This document shows, in pieces, positions 46,817 through 56,095 of a stretch of 64,000 nucleotides of DNA. Numbering within the stretch: position 1 is the stretch's first letter; every line of letters starts with the position of its first letter. Source of the stretch: Cyanophora paradoxa (Eukaryota > Glaucocystophyceae > Cyanophorales > Cyanophoraceae); NCBI GenBank assembly GCA_004431415.1, contig QPMI01000477.1:647618-711617 (forward strand). Direction: 5' to 3'. The notes beneath the pieces were generated by a model. That model worked only from the letters and a program-made list of their open reading frames with translations. It had not been told where the DNA came from and made no database searches. Made by a program: the position numbers and the translations under genes.

Positions 46817-49800
46817 ATGTCTCGGCTCGCGCTCCCTCCGGAGATCCCGGCTAAGCTGGCGAAGAACACGCTGTACGACGTTCTCTGCGTCGGCGACAGC
46901 TTCGGCGTCGATTGGACGGTTTTCGAGGCCGGCATCAGCGACCAGGCGAAGGAGGCGCAGGCGCGTGCGCTGGAGGATGGCATGCAGTTCAGCCCGAGCA
47001 GCAAGGATGTGCTGCGCAAGACCGAGCTGGCCGAGCGCAAGCGCAAGCTCGCCGCGGCGCGGACTTTGAACGCCGAGGGTGCCCCCGGCCCGTCGGTGCA
47101 GTTCTCCATCGACTCCGTCCTGTCGCGGCTGCGGCTCGCGGAGGTGCTCGCTGCCTCTTTCTCCCTCACGCGCCCGGCTCGCAGCGGCTGAGGCGCCGCC
47201 GCGCTCGCAGGACGCGGACGTGCGGGCGATGCACGCGGCGCTGAACATGACGGAGGAGAACTTCGACACGCCGAGCAAGCCGAAGCCCGGGCGCGATTCC
47301 GACGCCCGCCGGCTGTTCGCGGCGCAGCGCCTGCGGCTGCTCATGGGCGCCGTGCCCCGGCACATCGCCAAGGGCGAGTGGCGCACGATTGGCCTGCTGG
47401 CGGGCCCGGAGGAGTTCTACTTCAACCGCATGGCGGAGGCGGCCCCGCACCTGCTCTGGCTGCTGGTGCTCAGCTCGGACCCGGCCTACACGCCCGAGGT
47501 GCGCCCCGGCCGCCCGTGCAGCCGCGGCCGCCCTCCCCGCCGACCCCGCCGGCCCGCAGAGGCTGGCGAAGGGCATCATGGGCGTCGAGGCGCGCTGCAT
47601 CATGCGGAACAGCCGCGCGTTCATCACGCGCCACGAGAGCTCGGCGGTCTGGGGCGAGCGGCCGGACACCGGCGTCCTCACCGACGCCTACGCCATCCGC
47701 ATCGTGCTGGAGGCGGCCTGCCGGACGTGCCGGGACCGCCACGGGCGCCAGGGCATCTGCGCCTTCGACCTGGTTCCTGAGTTCGAGGTGCCCGGCGTCA
47801 CCATCGGCGACCGCGTGCAGGTGCGCCGTTTCTATTTGGATGCTATTTAGATGCTATTTAGACTATTTAGATGCCATTTAAACCCCCTCGCAGGTCATCC
47901 GCCGGTGCTCGATGCCGGACTCGCACGGGCGGCCCATGATCCACGGCGCCGTGAAGTACGTGGTGCCGCGGCGCACCCTCGCCCTCACCTTCTTCGTCCC
48001 CGTCTTCGACAAGGCGGCCGCCGCCGCCGCCGCCGCCGCCTCCCGCCCCGCCCCATGCTCGCGGCCGCGGAGTCCTCGGATTCCGACTCGGATTCCGAGG
48101 CGGAGCGCGAGGCCGAGGCCGCCGCCGCGGCCCGGGCGCTGGACTTCACGGAGGAGGAGCTGGAGCGGGCGCGGAGCCTGCCGCGCGCCGGCCAGGCGAT
48201 GGCCGCGGCCTTCCAGGCGGCGATCGGCGAGGCGACGGCCTCCGCCTCGGGCGCCCGGGCCGGCGGCAGCATGATCACGGCGGAGGGCCTCGCGCGCGCC
48301 ATGCGCGTGGCCCAGGCCCAGGCCCAGGCGAAGGCAAGGGCAAGGGCAAGGCCGCCTACATCGACCTGCGGTTCGAGGAGGAGGAGGCGGGTGCCCCGGC
48401 GGCGCGGCGCGATCTCGGCGAGGAGATGGAGGCGGCGGCCCCAAGGCGGCCGGTGCGCCCTCCCGCCCCTAATTTCTGAGCCTAGGGCGTTCCAGAGGCG
48501 CAAAGGAATGACCCTGCCCACAGAGGAGGAGCTGGAGGCCGAGCGCGAGATGGAGATGGAGGCCGCGCTGGCGGCGGCGGCGGACGCGAAGGCCTCGCGC
48601 GAGCTGGAGGTGGCGGAGGAGTACGCGATGGAGCTGGAGCGCGAGCGCGAGCGCGAGGGCGAGCCCGATGCGGAGCTGGCGGCGACGGTGGAGGCGGGGG
48701 CGGGGACACCTTCGAGCCCGAGCCCCCGTCGACGAGTTCTACCCCTCCCGCCCTCCCCTCCCTCGACGGCGCCCCGCCGCCGCCCATCGAGGAGTTCTCG
48801 GACGACGAGCCCGGCGACGCCGGCCCAGGCCGCCCCTCGTCTCCCCCGCCGCCCGCCCGCCCCCGTGCCCCCGCCAGCCCCGCCGCCTCCGACGTCTCCT
48901 GGCGCCCGAGCGGCAACCCCTCGGCCTTCAGTCCTTCCGCCCCTCGCAGCCCTCGCAGCGCCCGCCGCCCTCCGTCCAGGGTACCCCCTCGCCCGCCCAT
49001 CCCTCGCCGCCGCGGGGCACGCCCGTCGCCACGCCCGCCTCCTCCCTCGGCCACATGCCCCTCCGCCCCTCCGGCCCCCGCGCCGGCCGCCTCTCCCGCC
49101 GGCCCAGCAGCGGCGCGAGCGCGAGCGGCAGCTGCTGCGCGATCAGCGGGCGGAGGCGGAGGCGGACCACGACGACGGCCAGGCGTCGGAGAGCGACGGC
49201 GAGCCGCCGCGCGCCACCAGGCTGGAGCTGGCGCGGGCGGAGCTGGCGGTGCAGCCGCGCGAGGCGCCCGAGATCGACATGTCCAAGTACGACGACGTGA
49301 CAACGTACAGCAAGGACAACAAGTCCAAGAAGGAGGCGGCCATTCAGGATGCGCTCCGCCTCTTCGTCAAGAACAACGTGCGCCCCGCCCCCTTAGCTGC
49401 GCGCCCCGCCCCCTTAGAGGCCGGAGGCGGCCGTGGCCCAGCTGCTTAAGGCGCTGGGCCCGAGCCGCCTTCGGCCGGTGCGCCCCCTCCCGCGTTCGAA
49501 CCCCGCTAACCCCTTTTGCCGGCGCAGCGGATCGTGCGCCAGAGACCCTACGGCCCGAACTCCCCGCCCACCTTCTACGTCGAGCTCCCGAACCTCTTCG
49601 TGTACGACAAGGTCAGCGCGAACAGGCACGCCGGGCGCGGGACGATGAAGGAGGTCATCCAGCTGCTGGCGATGACCTTCCACAAGACCTACGAGTCCAA
49701 CCCCGGCTCCTTCGAGTTCACCTTCTCGAAGGAGGTGCTCTCGGGGCGGACGCGCACGTTCGTGGAGGAGTCCCTCCAGCTCGAGGACGTCTGCCCCGAG

Positions 49801-51965
49801 ATGCCCGTCATCCCCGGCTTCGCCTTCGCCTGCGACACGCGTGCGCCGCCCGTACCCCTGCGCCCCGCCCCGTACCCCGCCGACGCCCCTTGCGCAGATT
49901 TCGTGGTGCGGGCGCCGCAGGACAGCACGGGCAGCGCCTGCGTCCTCGTCATGACGCACGAGGAGGCACGGGAGCGGTACGCGGGCTACATGAACACCTG
50001 CTACATCCAGGGGCGCCTGCCCGCGGGCATCGAGGAGGCGACCGAGACCTGCGACTGGCCCACCGTGTACGGCATGCTGCACCCCTTCATGCCCAACGTC
50101 GTCAAGCACCTGGCGGACAACGGCTACGTGACGGCCGACGAGTTCGGCTACGCGGCGGCCGTCCTCTACGCCTTCAACCTCGTCGGGCCGTGGAACTTCT
50201 GCGACAAGCCCGTCTTCGACCGGGAGCCGCGCGCGGAGATCGAGCCGCCGTCCGAGGGCGCCATGCTGCAGTACTGCGGCATCATCAAGGGCCAGTCGGG
50301 CACAGGCAAGTCGATGGTGACGCAGATCATGACGGAGTGCCTGCCGCCGGGCCGCGTCTGCGTCTACCGCCCCTCCAAGGGCTCGGCCTTCTCGGAGCAC
50401 GGCGGCGAGGAGGCGATCTGCATGGTGATGGCGGAGGGCCTCGACCCTAAGGCCTGCTCGGAGGAGGAGCTCAAGATGCGCTCCGGCGACGCCTACTCCC
50501 GCAACTTCAAGAACGTCCGCGGCGACGATGTGCGCACCAAGGCGACGCGCAAGGTGCTTGTCATCGTCTGCAACAGCTTCCCGCAGGTGCGCCCGTTCCC
50601 CTGCCCCCTTCCCTTCCCCGGCGCCCTTTCTCACTTGCCCCGGCGCAGCTCGAGAACCGCATGCTCGAGTTCTTCGCCCGCGTCGTCCTGATCCCCTCGA
50701 CCACAAGCCGGCCAAGAAGCGCACCTACCTCCACTCCGACATCCGCGAGAACGAGCTGCCGGCGCTCATGGTCGCGGCCTTCACCTTCGCGTGGAAGATC
50801 ATCCACGCGCTCTCCGACGGCAAGGCCTCCTGCATCCAGGCCTTCGAGCCGGCGTGGCTGCGGGCGCAGCGCCTCGGCTTCTGGCAGGAGACGGCCTCCT
50901 GTCCCCTCACCCGCTTCATCATCGCCCACTGCGCCGTCGACCCCACCACCTACGTCGCCGCCCCGAACACGGAGGGCTACATGACGAGCGTCGCGGGCAT
51001 CGTCGAGTACATCGCGCGCACGGAGGGCCCCGACACCTCCGCCGCCGTCGGCGCCGACATCGAGAACGGCCGGCTGGACGAGACCCTCGCCGGCTTCGGC
51101 TCCTGGTGCCGCCCCTACTCCTACAAGCTCGGCGGCGTCTGGCAGACCTACATCCGCGGCATCGTCCCCAAGGCCCCGCTCTCCCTCGGCGAGAGCCAGC
51201 CGGCGCTGGAGGCGATCGCGATCCCCGTCGCCCAGTTCAAGGACCCGGCGCCCGACGTCGGGCCCTTCCTCGTCAAGCCCCACACCAAGGGCAAGGGCAA
51301 GCGCACCCGCAACTCGGCGCCGGCCTTCCTCCCGCCCCAGCCCCCGCCACGGCCCCCAGCAGCGCCCCGGCCAGCAGCGCATCGACGAGATGCTGCCGCG
51401 CCAGGTCCGGCCCCGCGTACCCCCGCCTTCCCTCCCGTACCCCCCTCCCCCGCCCCCCTCCTGATCCAAGGGCAGGGTACCCCGACGAACGGCGGCGCGG
51501 GCCCGAGCGGCTACGGGAGCTCGGCCTCCTCCGCGAGCGCCGACGGCCCAGCCCCTCCCCGGCCCCGGCGCCGTCCTCACCGCGATCCAGGGCTTCGGGG
51601 CCCAGCAGGAGGCCGAGCGGCGGGCGCTGGCGGCGCGCCAGGCGCGCGAGGCGGAGGAGCGGCGCCAGGCCCTCTGGGCCCAGCGCCTGCAGGCCACCAT
51701 CGCCTTCCGCGCCGAGCTGGACTCCGGCTTCCGCGCCGGCCAGATCGCCGGGGCGGAGGCCTCGGAGCGCTGGCGGGCGTTCGAGGCGGAGTCGGCGGGG
51801 CTGGCGAAGGGCCTCGGCTACAGCTACCGGCGCGTGCCCGTGCTCAAGGACTACGCGTCGGCCGCGGCGCGGGAGGCCTCGCGGGCGGAGATCGACGCGG
51901 CGGAGGAGCAGGCGGCGCGCGAGGAGGCCGAGGACAACGCGCGCTTCCGGCACCTGCACCACTGA
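46817..51965 (+). CDS. SF3 (D5-like) helicase, long spliced gene
   Basis: Likely replicative helicase of the element. Exons: 46817-47143, 47211-47498, 47560-47820, 47894-48452, about 48524-49377, 49528-49840, 49898-50586 and 50649-51965; the introns have GTGC donors. The helicase core is in the last two exons: Walker A GIIKGQSGTGKSMVTQIM (near 50280), Walker B region AICMVMAEGLDP (near 50420), sensor/motif C VLVIVCNSFPQ (near 50560) and the R-x-x-x-F-F-x-R-V-V-L-I-P arginine-finger segment (near 50660). After one missing base near 50697 it continues DHKPAKKRTYLHSD. This is SF3 helicase order. The N-terminal half has acidic and Glu/Arg-rich low-complexity parts needing 1-nt corrections near 48050, 48330, 48705 and 49090. 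The Pro-rich tail (about 51350-51590) is frame-broken too, and the gene ends in a Glu/Arg coiled coil and the stop at 51965. I cannot exclude two adjacent genes; no primase motif was recognised. Confidence 0.75.
49378..49527 (+). other. Enlarged intron containing a tRNA-like/Pol III promoter-like segment
   Basis: This intron is 150 nt while its neighbours are about 57-73 nt. It contains GTGGCCCAGCTGCTTAAGGC (from about 49434), like a tRNA A box, and GCGTTCGAACCCCGC (from about 49492), like a B box, followed by CCCCTTTT. The order and spacing fit a class II tRNA (Ser/Leu), but the acceptor and T stems do not pair, so it looks like a tRNA-derived relic and not a functional tRNA. Confidence 0.4.
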
Positions 51966-52014
51966 GGCCCCGAGGCGGTATTTTTTCTCAACCCTCCCTC
52001 AATTCGGTCCCGCG

Positions 52015-52201
52015 ATGGCCTTCGAAGCTTATCCTGCCCACTACTCGCTAGGAGCGCTGGCCGCGACCCTCACCTGGCTCCTCGGCGGCACCCCACGGCC
52101 TCGGCGGTCATAGGCGTGGGCTTCGGCTACGCCGCCAAGTCCCTCTACGCCCCGGCGGCGCCTCGCAGGCGGCGGCCGGCATGCGCCCCGCCGGGCGCTA
52201 A
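52015..52201 (+). CDS. Small membrane protein, one or two frame breaks
   Basis: Starts MAFEAYPAHYSLGALAATLT with WLLGG. After a 1-nt change near 52095 it continues ASAVIGVGFGYAAKSLYAP, giving two hydrophobic segments, and it ends near 52201 (AAAGMRPAGR). GTATTTTTTCTCAACC lies 22-37 nt before the ATG, matching the element's promoter-like motif. Family unknown; a minor virion or membrane protein is possible. Confidence 0.5.
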
Positions 52202-52295
52202 CTTTTCAAAGTTCATTCTCCCCTCCCCTTTTCCGAGTTCCGAGTCCGTTGGCGTTCCCTTTTAAATTTTCTTCATTCTCGTTACACGTTCGAAG

Positions 52296-52772
52296 ATGTC
52301 GAGCGCGGTAGAGAAGCTGCTGTGCACCGTGTTCAAATCGGATTCGCGATGCAGCAAGATCGGCGAGGCGGCGAGGGCTAAGGGCGGGGCGGCGGCGGAG
52401 GGCCCAGGGTGAAGGCGGCGGATCCCGCGCCGCCGTCGCTGAAAACGATCAAGGGGCGGGCAAGGGCAGGAGCGTGGGGGCGCTGCCCCTCGTGGCGATC
52501 GCGCCGGGGCAGAGGGAGGCGGCGCACGCGGCGACGGCGGCGCTGGCCGCGCGGCGGCAGGCGGAGGCCTACCCGTGCCTGGGCCGGGGCTGCACCCGCC
52601 GGCCGGCCGCCCCTACGCCGTGAGCGCCTACTTCGACGAGGCCAACCGGCTGAGCTGCCAGGAGCTGTGCGACAACCGCATGCGGCGCGCCGTGGACGGG
52701 CACCTGCCGCTGCTGGTGGCGCTGGGCGGCTCGCTCCTGATGGTCTGGTACCTGCGCGGCCTGGTCATTTAG
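52296..52772 (+). CDS. Small C-terminally anchored protein, frame-broken
   Basis: N-terminal frame MSSAVEKLLCTVFKSDSRCS (ATG 52296) is followed by a shifted frame AADPAPPSLKTIKG, then by VGALPLVAIAPGQREAAHAA and finally by VSAYFDEANRLSCQELCDNR and the hydrophobic end LPLLVALGGSLLMVWYLRGL. Three 1-nt corrections (near 52400, 52460 and 52610) make one protein of about 158 residues with a C-terminal membrane helix and paired Cys residues. AAATTTTCTTCA lies 20-30 nt before the ATG. Function unknown. Confidence 0.5.
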
Positions 52773-52798
52773 ATAGTTTTTCGAAGTCTAGGTCAAAG

Positions 52799-53199
52799 AT
52801 GGGCTGGGTGGACGCCGTGCTGACCAAGGTCTTCGGACCGAAGAGCGCGCAGCCGCCGCCGAGCTTCAACCTGGCCGCGGCGATCAGCACGACGATCGAG
52901 CGCAAGAACAACGAGCTCATCCTAAAGAACGACGGCAAGCTTCCCTGGGCCGACGTGGCCGCGGGCGCACTCGGCAGCACGCTGACGGGAATCGATCGGA
53001 CGGGCGCCGCGGGCGTGAAGGTCGGGCAGGCGGTTGCGGCCGTGCCGGAGCTTGCGATGAAGGGCTGGCACTACGCCAAGATCGCCGCCGGCGTCGCCGC
53101 GTGCTCCTTGCGATCTGGCTCGCGTGGCAGCTGCGCGGCGCCTACCAGGGCGCGCGCCTGCAGAGCGCCCAGCTCGACTATTTTCTAAAGGCTAGGTAA
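52799..53199 (+). CDS. Tail-anchored small protein, about 133 aa
   Basis: Begins MGWVDAVLTKVFGPKSAQPP. The middle, GVKVGQAVAAVPELAMKGWH, is followed by a frame break near 53098. The other frame gives VLLAIWLAWQLRGAYQGARL and ends DYFLKAR with the stop at 53199. One C-terminal helix is predicted. The last codons overlap the promoter-like TATTTTCTAAAGG of the next gene. A Gly after the initiator Met could allow N-myristoylation, but the site (G-W-V-D-A) is not a strong match. Confidence 0.55.
53179..53191 (+). promoter_or_regulatory. TTTTCTAA promoter-like motif
   Basis: TATTTTCTAAAGG ends 20 nt before ATG 53212 and overlaps the end of the upstream gene. It is one of at least ten related sites before genes of the element. 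Confidence 0.55.
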
Positions 53200-53211
53200 A
53201 GCGAGCGAACC

Positions 53212-53585
53212 ATGCGCGGCGGCTCTTCCCCCCGTGTTTCCTTCGCTGAGAACCCGGTGGCGAACGCAGTCGCCCCTACCCCCCTGGAGCCCGGAGTGAA
53301 GCTGGAGCGTGCGAACGCAGTCTCCGTCAAGAAGGCCAAGCGCACGCTGGCGCTGGAGTCCCGGTCGCGGAGGATACGGAGAAGGTTGCATTCAACAAGC
53401 GCAAGACGTACAAGGCGATACGCGAGGGACAGCTGCTGCCCACGGACTCGGTTCCCGGGCTGCCGGGCACCACGGCCGGCGAGCTCCTAGTGCGCAACCT
53501 GCGCCTGCAGTACGTCTCCCGCCTCCGCCGCTCCAAGGCCAAGAAGGCGCGCCTGGACTCGGGCGATAGCAGCTCTAGCTCGTAG
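53212..53585 (+). CDS. Small basic protein with Ser tail, one frame break
   Basis: Frame 1 reads MRGGSSPRVSFAENPVANAV to KRTLALES. After a 1-nt change near 53362 it reads VAEDTEKVAFNKRKTYKAIR, GLPGTTAGELLVRNLRLQYV, the basic segment RLRRSKAKKARLDSG and a Ser tail, with the stop at 53585. The basic stretch could bind nucleic acid or direct nuclear import. No family recognised. Confidence 0.55.
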
Positions 53586-53612
53586 GGCTCTGTACTGTTG
53601 TATTCAATGCCT

Positions 53613-53897
53613 TTACCAGTTCCTGTTCCTATCCCAGAGCACGACTCGGGTGAAGGGCACGGTCATAGCGAACATGAACTCGGCGAACTTTGCAAAGTTC
53701 ATCAGGGTTCCCAGGCGGGGATCCTCCCAGTAGATCGCCTCGCGCAGCGCCTCGTAGACGCGCATGAGGGAGCGCTCGTTCTCCGTCGCGAAGGCGTCGC
53801 CGGGCTCGTCGGGGTCGGGATCCGTGAGCTCGGAGTACTCGTCCGAGCTGCCCGCGCTCTCGGCACCTGCGGCGGGGTCGGGCGAGGGGTCGGGCAT
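53613..53897 (-). CDS. 94-aa acidic protein with hydrophobic C-terminus
   Basis: Intact frame: MPDPSPDPAAGAESAGSSDE, an acidic Asp/Glu/Pro N-terminal half, then ENERSLMRVYEALREAIYWE and the hydrophobic FAKFAEFMFAMTVPFTRVVL near the end. It sits tail to tail with the plus-strand gene ending at 53585, a gap of 27 nt. No family recognised. Its intact frame, next to frame-broken neighbours, argues that decay is not uniform. Confidence 0.65.
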   Translation of the reverse strand: MPDPSPDPAAGAESAGSSDEYSELTDPDPDEPGDAFATENERSLMRVYEALREAIYWEDPRLGTLMNFAKFAEFMFAMTVPFTRVVLWDRNRNW

Positions 53898-53934
53898 TCT
53901 TCTGTAAGTAGAAGGGCCAGAAAATCACTAGCAA

Positions 53935-54275
53935 TCACGGGCGCCGGAACTCCATCGAGTCGCCGCGCCAGTACTTGTTGCCGGAGGCGAGCAGCTTCAT
54001 CGGCTCGCCCGTCGAATCGTGCTTCCAGGCCTCGCCGTCCCAGAGGGCCGTGCCGCCGTCCTCTAGCTTGAGGCGGTGGCCCGGCTCGAGCCGGTTGCCG
54101 TCGAGCATGCGGCCGGCCATGAGCGCCAGGTCCCACTCGGTGAGGTTGCGCTGCTCTGCGGGGTGAGGCCGCGCTCGACGCGCTCGGGCTGGCGCGCCTC
54201 GCGCTCCATGCGGCTGAGGCCTACCAGGAAGAAGATGGGCAACGCAAAGGCCATGAGATCTAGCAGGGCCTCCAT
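53935..54275 (-). CDS. Small membrane protein with N-terminal anchor, one frame break
   Basis: ATG 54275 starts MEALLDLMAFALPIFFLVGL, a hydrophobic anchor, then SRMEREARQPERVERGLTP. After a 1-nt change near 54160 the frame continues EQRNLTEWDLALMAGRMLDG, then LEDGGTALWDGEAWKHDSTG and the end YWRGDSMEFRRP. About 113 residues. CCTTTTCTAAGTC, 8-19 nt upstream, is a promoter-like motif overlapping the stop of the gene upstream. Function unknown. Confidence 0.6.
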
Positions 54276-54285
54276 TGGGCAAGAC

Positions 54286-54573
54286 TTAGAAAAGGTTCCG
54301 GACCAGGCCCGAGAGCTGCGGGCCCAGGCGCCGGGCGGCGTAGTAGAGCGCGGCCGCCGCCGCCGCAAGGATCAGAAGGCGCGGCGGGCCGCGCGCCGGC
54401 TCCTCCAGGGTCAGGTCCACGGTCTCCGGCCCGCGCGCCGGAGCCGCCAGGATCTCGGGCTCGGAGCAGAGGGACTTGGGCCCGCGGCGGCGGCGCTGCT
54501 TGGGCGCCGAGGCGGCGGCGGTGAGAAGGTCCTCAGGCTCCTGCTTGATACCTGCGCAATCGGTGAAGTCCAT
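54286..54573 (-). CDS. 95-aa tail-anchored protein with SUMO-type motifs
   Basis: Intact frame from ATG 54573: MDFTDCAGIKQEPEDLLTAA. It contains IKQE, which fits the SUMO acceptor consensus (hydrophobic-K-x-E) followed by P-E-D. The basic stretch KQRRRRGPK is an NLS candidate. ETVDLTLEE is a hydrophobic-acidic SUMO-interaction-like motif. The hydrophobic PPRLLILAAAAAALYYAARR near the end forms a C-terminal anchor. The frame is open upstream (to 54648), but this ATG gives the natural length. The motif calls are by eye; function unknown. CRE-like repeats lie about 70 nt upstream. Confidence 0.6.
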   Translation of the reverse strand: MDFTDCAGIKQEPEDLLTAAASAPKQRRRRGPKSLCSEPEILAAPARGPETVDLTLEEPARGPPRLLILAAAAAALYYAARRLGPQLSGLVRNLF

Positions 54574-54641
54574 GCTTGCTGGGTACCTTGGAAAATTGTG
54601 GGAGGCGTCCGGAGTGTGCGAACGTAGCTCCAATGGGATTT

Positions 54642-54730
54642 GCGTCATTTACGTCCGCGTCATTTACGTCACGGAGTTTGCCGGCGACTCGGGACTCGGG
54701 CCCAACTTCTCCCGGTAAGTTCGAGACTTG
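54642..54730 (+). repeat. Copy A of an 85-bp repeat with TGACGTAA-type sites
   Basis: Begins with two GCGTCATTTACGTC units, followed by CGGAGTTTGCCGGCGACTCG, a block CGGGCCCAACTTCTCCCGG and GTAAGTTCGAGACTTG. It recurs nearly identically at 54847-54932 and inverted at 55128-55219. It lies upstream of the minus-strand gene starting at 54573. Confidence 0.85.
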
Positions 54731-54798
54731 AACTCGGCGGGGGTACCCCCGGTGTCCTAGTGTCCTAGTGTCCTAGTGCTACTAGCTAGGTGGTATCG

Positions 54799-55304
54799 AT
54801 ATCTAGCTAGCTAGCGCTAGCGCTTGCTTAATTAATTAACCTGAAGGGTCGCGTCATTTACGTCAGCGTCATTTACGTCACGGAGTTTGCCGGCGACTCG
54901 GGACTCGGGCCCAACTTCTCCCGGTAAGTTCGTCACGACCAGTAGCTACTAGTACCGCTAGTACTACGTAGTACTACTTAGTACTACTTGGTACTACTTA
55001 GTACTACTAGCTTAGTACTAGTAGCCACCGATACTGGTACAGCTTTTATAGATTTAAGCATTCATTCAATGTGAATAACGATAATAGTAATAATAATAAC
55101 GATAAGTAATAGGGATACCCTATTTTTCCAAGTCTCGAACTTACCGGGAGAAGTTGGGCCCGAGTCCCGAGTCGCCGGCAAACTCCGTGACGTAAATGAC
55201 GCTGACGTAAATGACGCGACCCTTCGGTAACCTCCGCAACCCTTCAGGTAAATGTCAGGTAACTTCAGTTGAGTTAATTAAGCAAGCGCTAGCTAGCTAG
55301 ATAT
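54799..55304. repeat. Large inverted repeat with AT-rich centre (candidate origin or fused termini)
   Basis: The left arm 54799-54932 and the right arm 55135-55304 are inverted copies. The outer part is GATATCTAGCTAGCTAGCGC and GCGCTTGCTTAATTAA; the inner part is the 85-bp repeat. The right arm has about 36 extra bases in its middle (around 55222-55265). The 202-nt spacer starts with an array of GTACTAC units (about 54950-55020) and continues AT-rich (CTTTTATAGATTTAAGC, then AATAGTAATAATAATAACG). No gene is present. The arrangement fits a viral replication origin, or terminal inverted repeats joined head to head; both are inference. Confidence 0.75.
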
Positions 55305-55951
55305 CACAGCTCTACCTTGCCCAAGTTGATGGTATCTAGCAGGGCCTGCTCCTCCAAGTCTGCACCGCCGCCGCCGCCCAGCGCTAGCGCTAGCTCGATA
55401 CCGCCTCCGGCCTTGATCTCCCTTGGCTCCAGCCACCTGAGGGGCTCAGGCCACCTCCTCCTGGTGAAGCCGGTATCGTTGCTCTTGTCCAGCTTGAGGT
55501 AGCGGTAGGGCGCCGGCGCCGGCCAGTCCGGCCTGTGGCCGCTTGCCTCCTTGGCTATGTCCTTGGGCCTACGCGGTCGCAGGTCCGCCTTGGCCTTCGC
55601 CCTCTGCAAGGGCCCAGCGCCTTGAACTTCGGTGCCTTGGTCGCCGGCAGGGCCTTCGGCTGGGGCTTCACCGCCTTCGGCTGCTGAGGCCTTAGCTGCT
55701 TCGATTTCGGCATACTTCTTGCTCATAAATGAGAAAAGCGCCTCGAAGTCGGCCTTTATCTCCTCCTTGGTCCAGGATGTCACCTGATCCGGGTCACCTG
55801 AGAACGGCGCATCGAACGCCACGTGGAGCGATTTGCAGGCCTGAGCTATCATTGGCTCGGGCCAGGCCAGCTCGATCAGCTGAAGGTAGATGTTCAGGGC
55901 CTTGTCGAGCTTGGCGCCCTGAGAGACTAGCTGGGAGATAGCGGGCTCCAT
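55304..55951 (-). CDS. 215-aa unknown protein of the element
   Basis: Intact single-frame gene. The N-terminal half is helical (MEPAISQLVSQGAKLDKALN, IYLQLIELAWPEPMIAQACK). The middle is Ala/Glu/Gly-rich, then basic (RPRRPKDIAKEASGHRPDWP). The end reads GGGGGADLEEQALLDTINLG. The start ATG 55951 is preceded by ATTTTCTAAAG (55964-55973, minus strand). The stop codon lies at the outer edge of the inverted repeat. No family recognised. Confidence 0.7.
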   Translation of the reverse strand: MEPAISQLVSQGAKLDKALNIYLQLIELAWPEPMIAQACKSLHVAFDAPFSGDPDQVTSWTKEEIKADFEALFSFMSKKYAEIEAAKASAAEGGEAPAEGPAGDQGTEVQGAGPLQRAKAKADLRPRRPKDIAKEASGHRPDWPAPAPYRYLKLDKSNDTGFTRRRWPEPLRWLEPREIKAGGGIELALALGGGGGADLEEQALLDTINLGKVEL

Positions 55952-56029
55952 GGTACAGCAGAGCTTTAGAAAATGGCGCCAAGTCCAAGTCCTTTTTTAC
56001 GGGCGAGGCCTGGGCCGGGGCCAGGGCCG

Positions 56030-56095
56030 AGTCCCAACTCCGTGACGTAAATGACGCTGACGTAAATGACGCGGACGTAAATGACGCCGAATTTT
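56030..56095. promoter_or_regulatory. Triple TGACGTAAATGACG array between divergent genes
   Basis: Three direct units GACGTAAATGACGC follow GAGTCCCAACTCCGT, a shortened form of the 85-bp repeat. The array sits between ATG 55951 (minus) and ATG 56213 (plus). TGACGTAA is a known bZIP/CREB-type site, so a transcriptional enhancer role is plausible. Confidence 0.55.
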
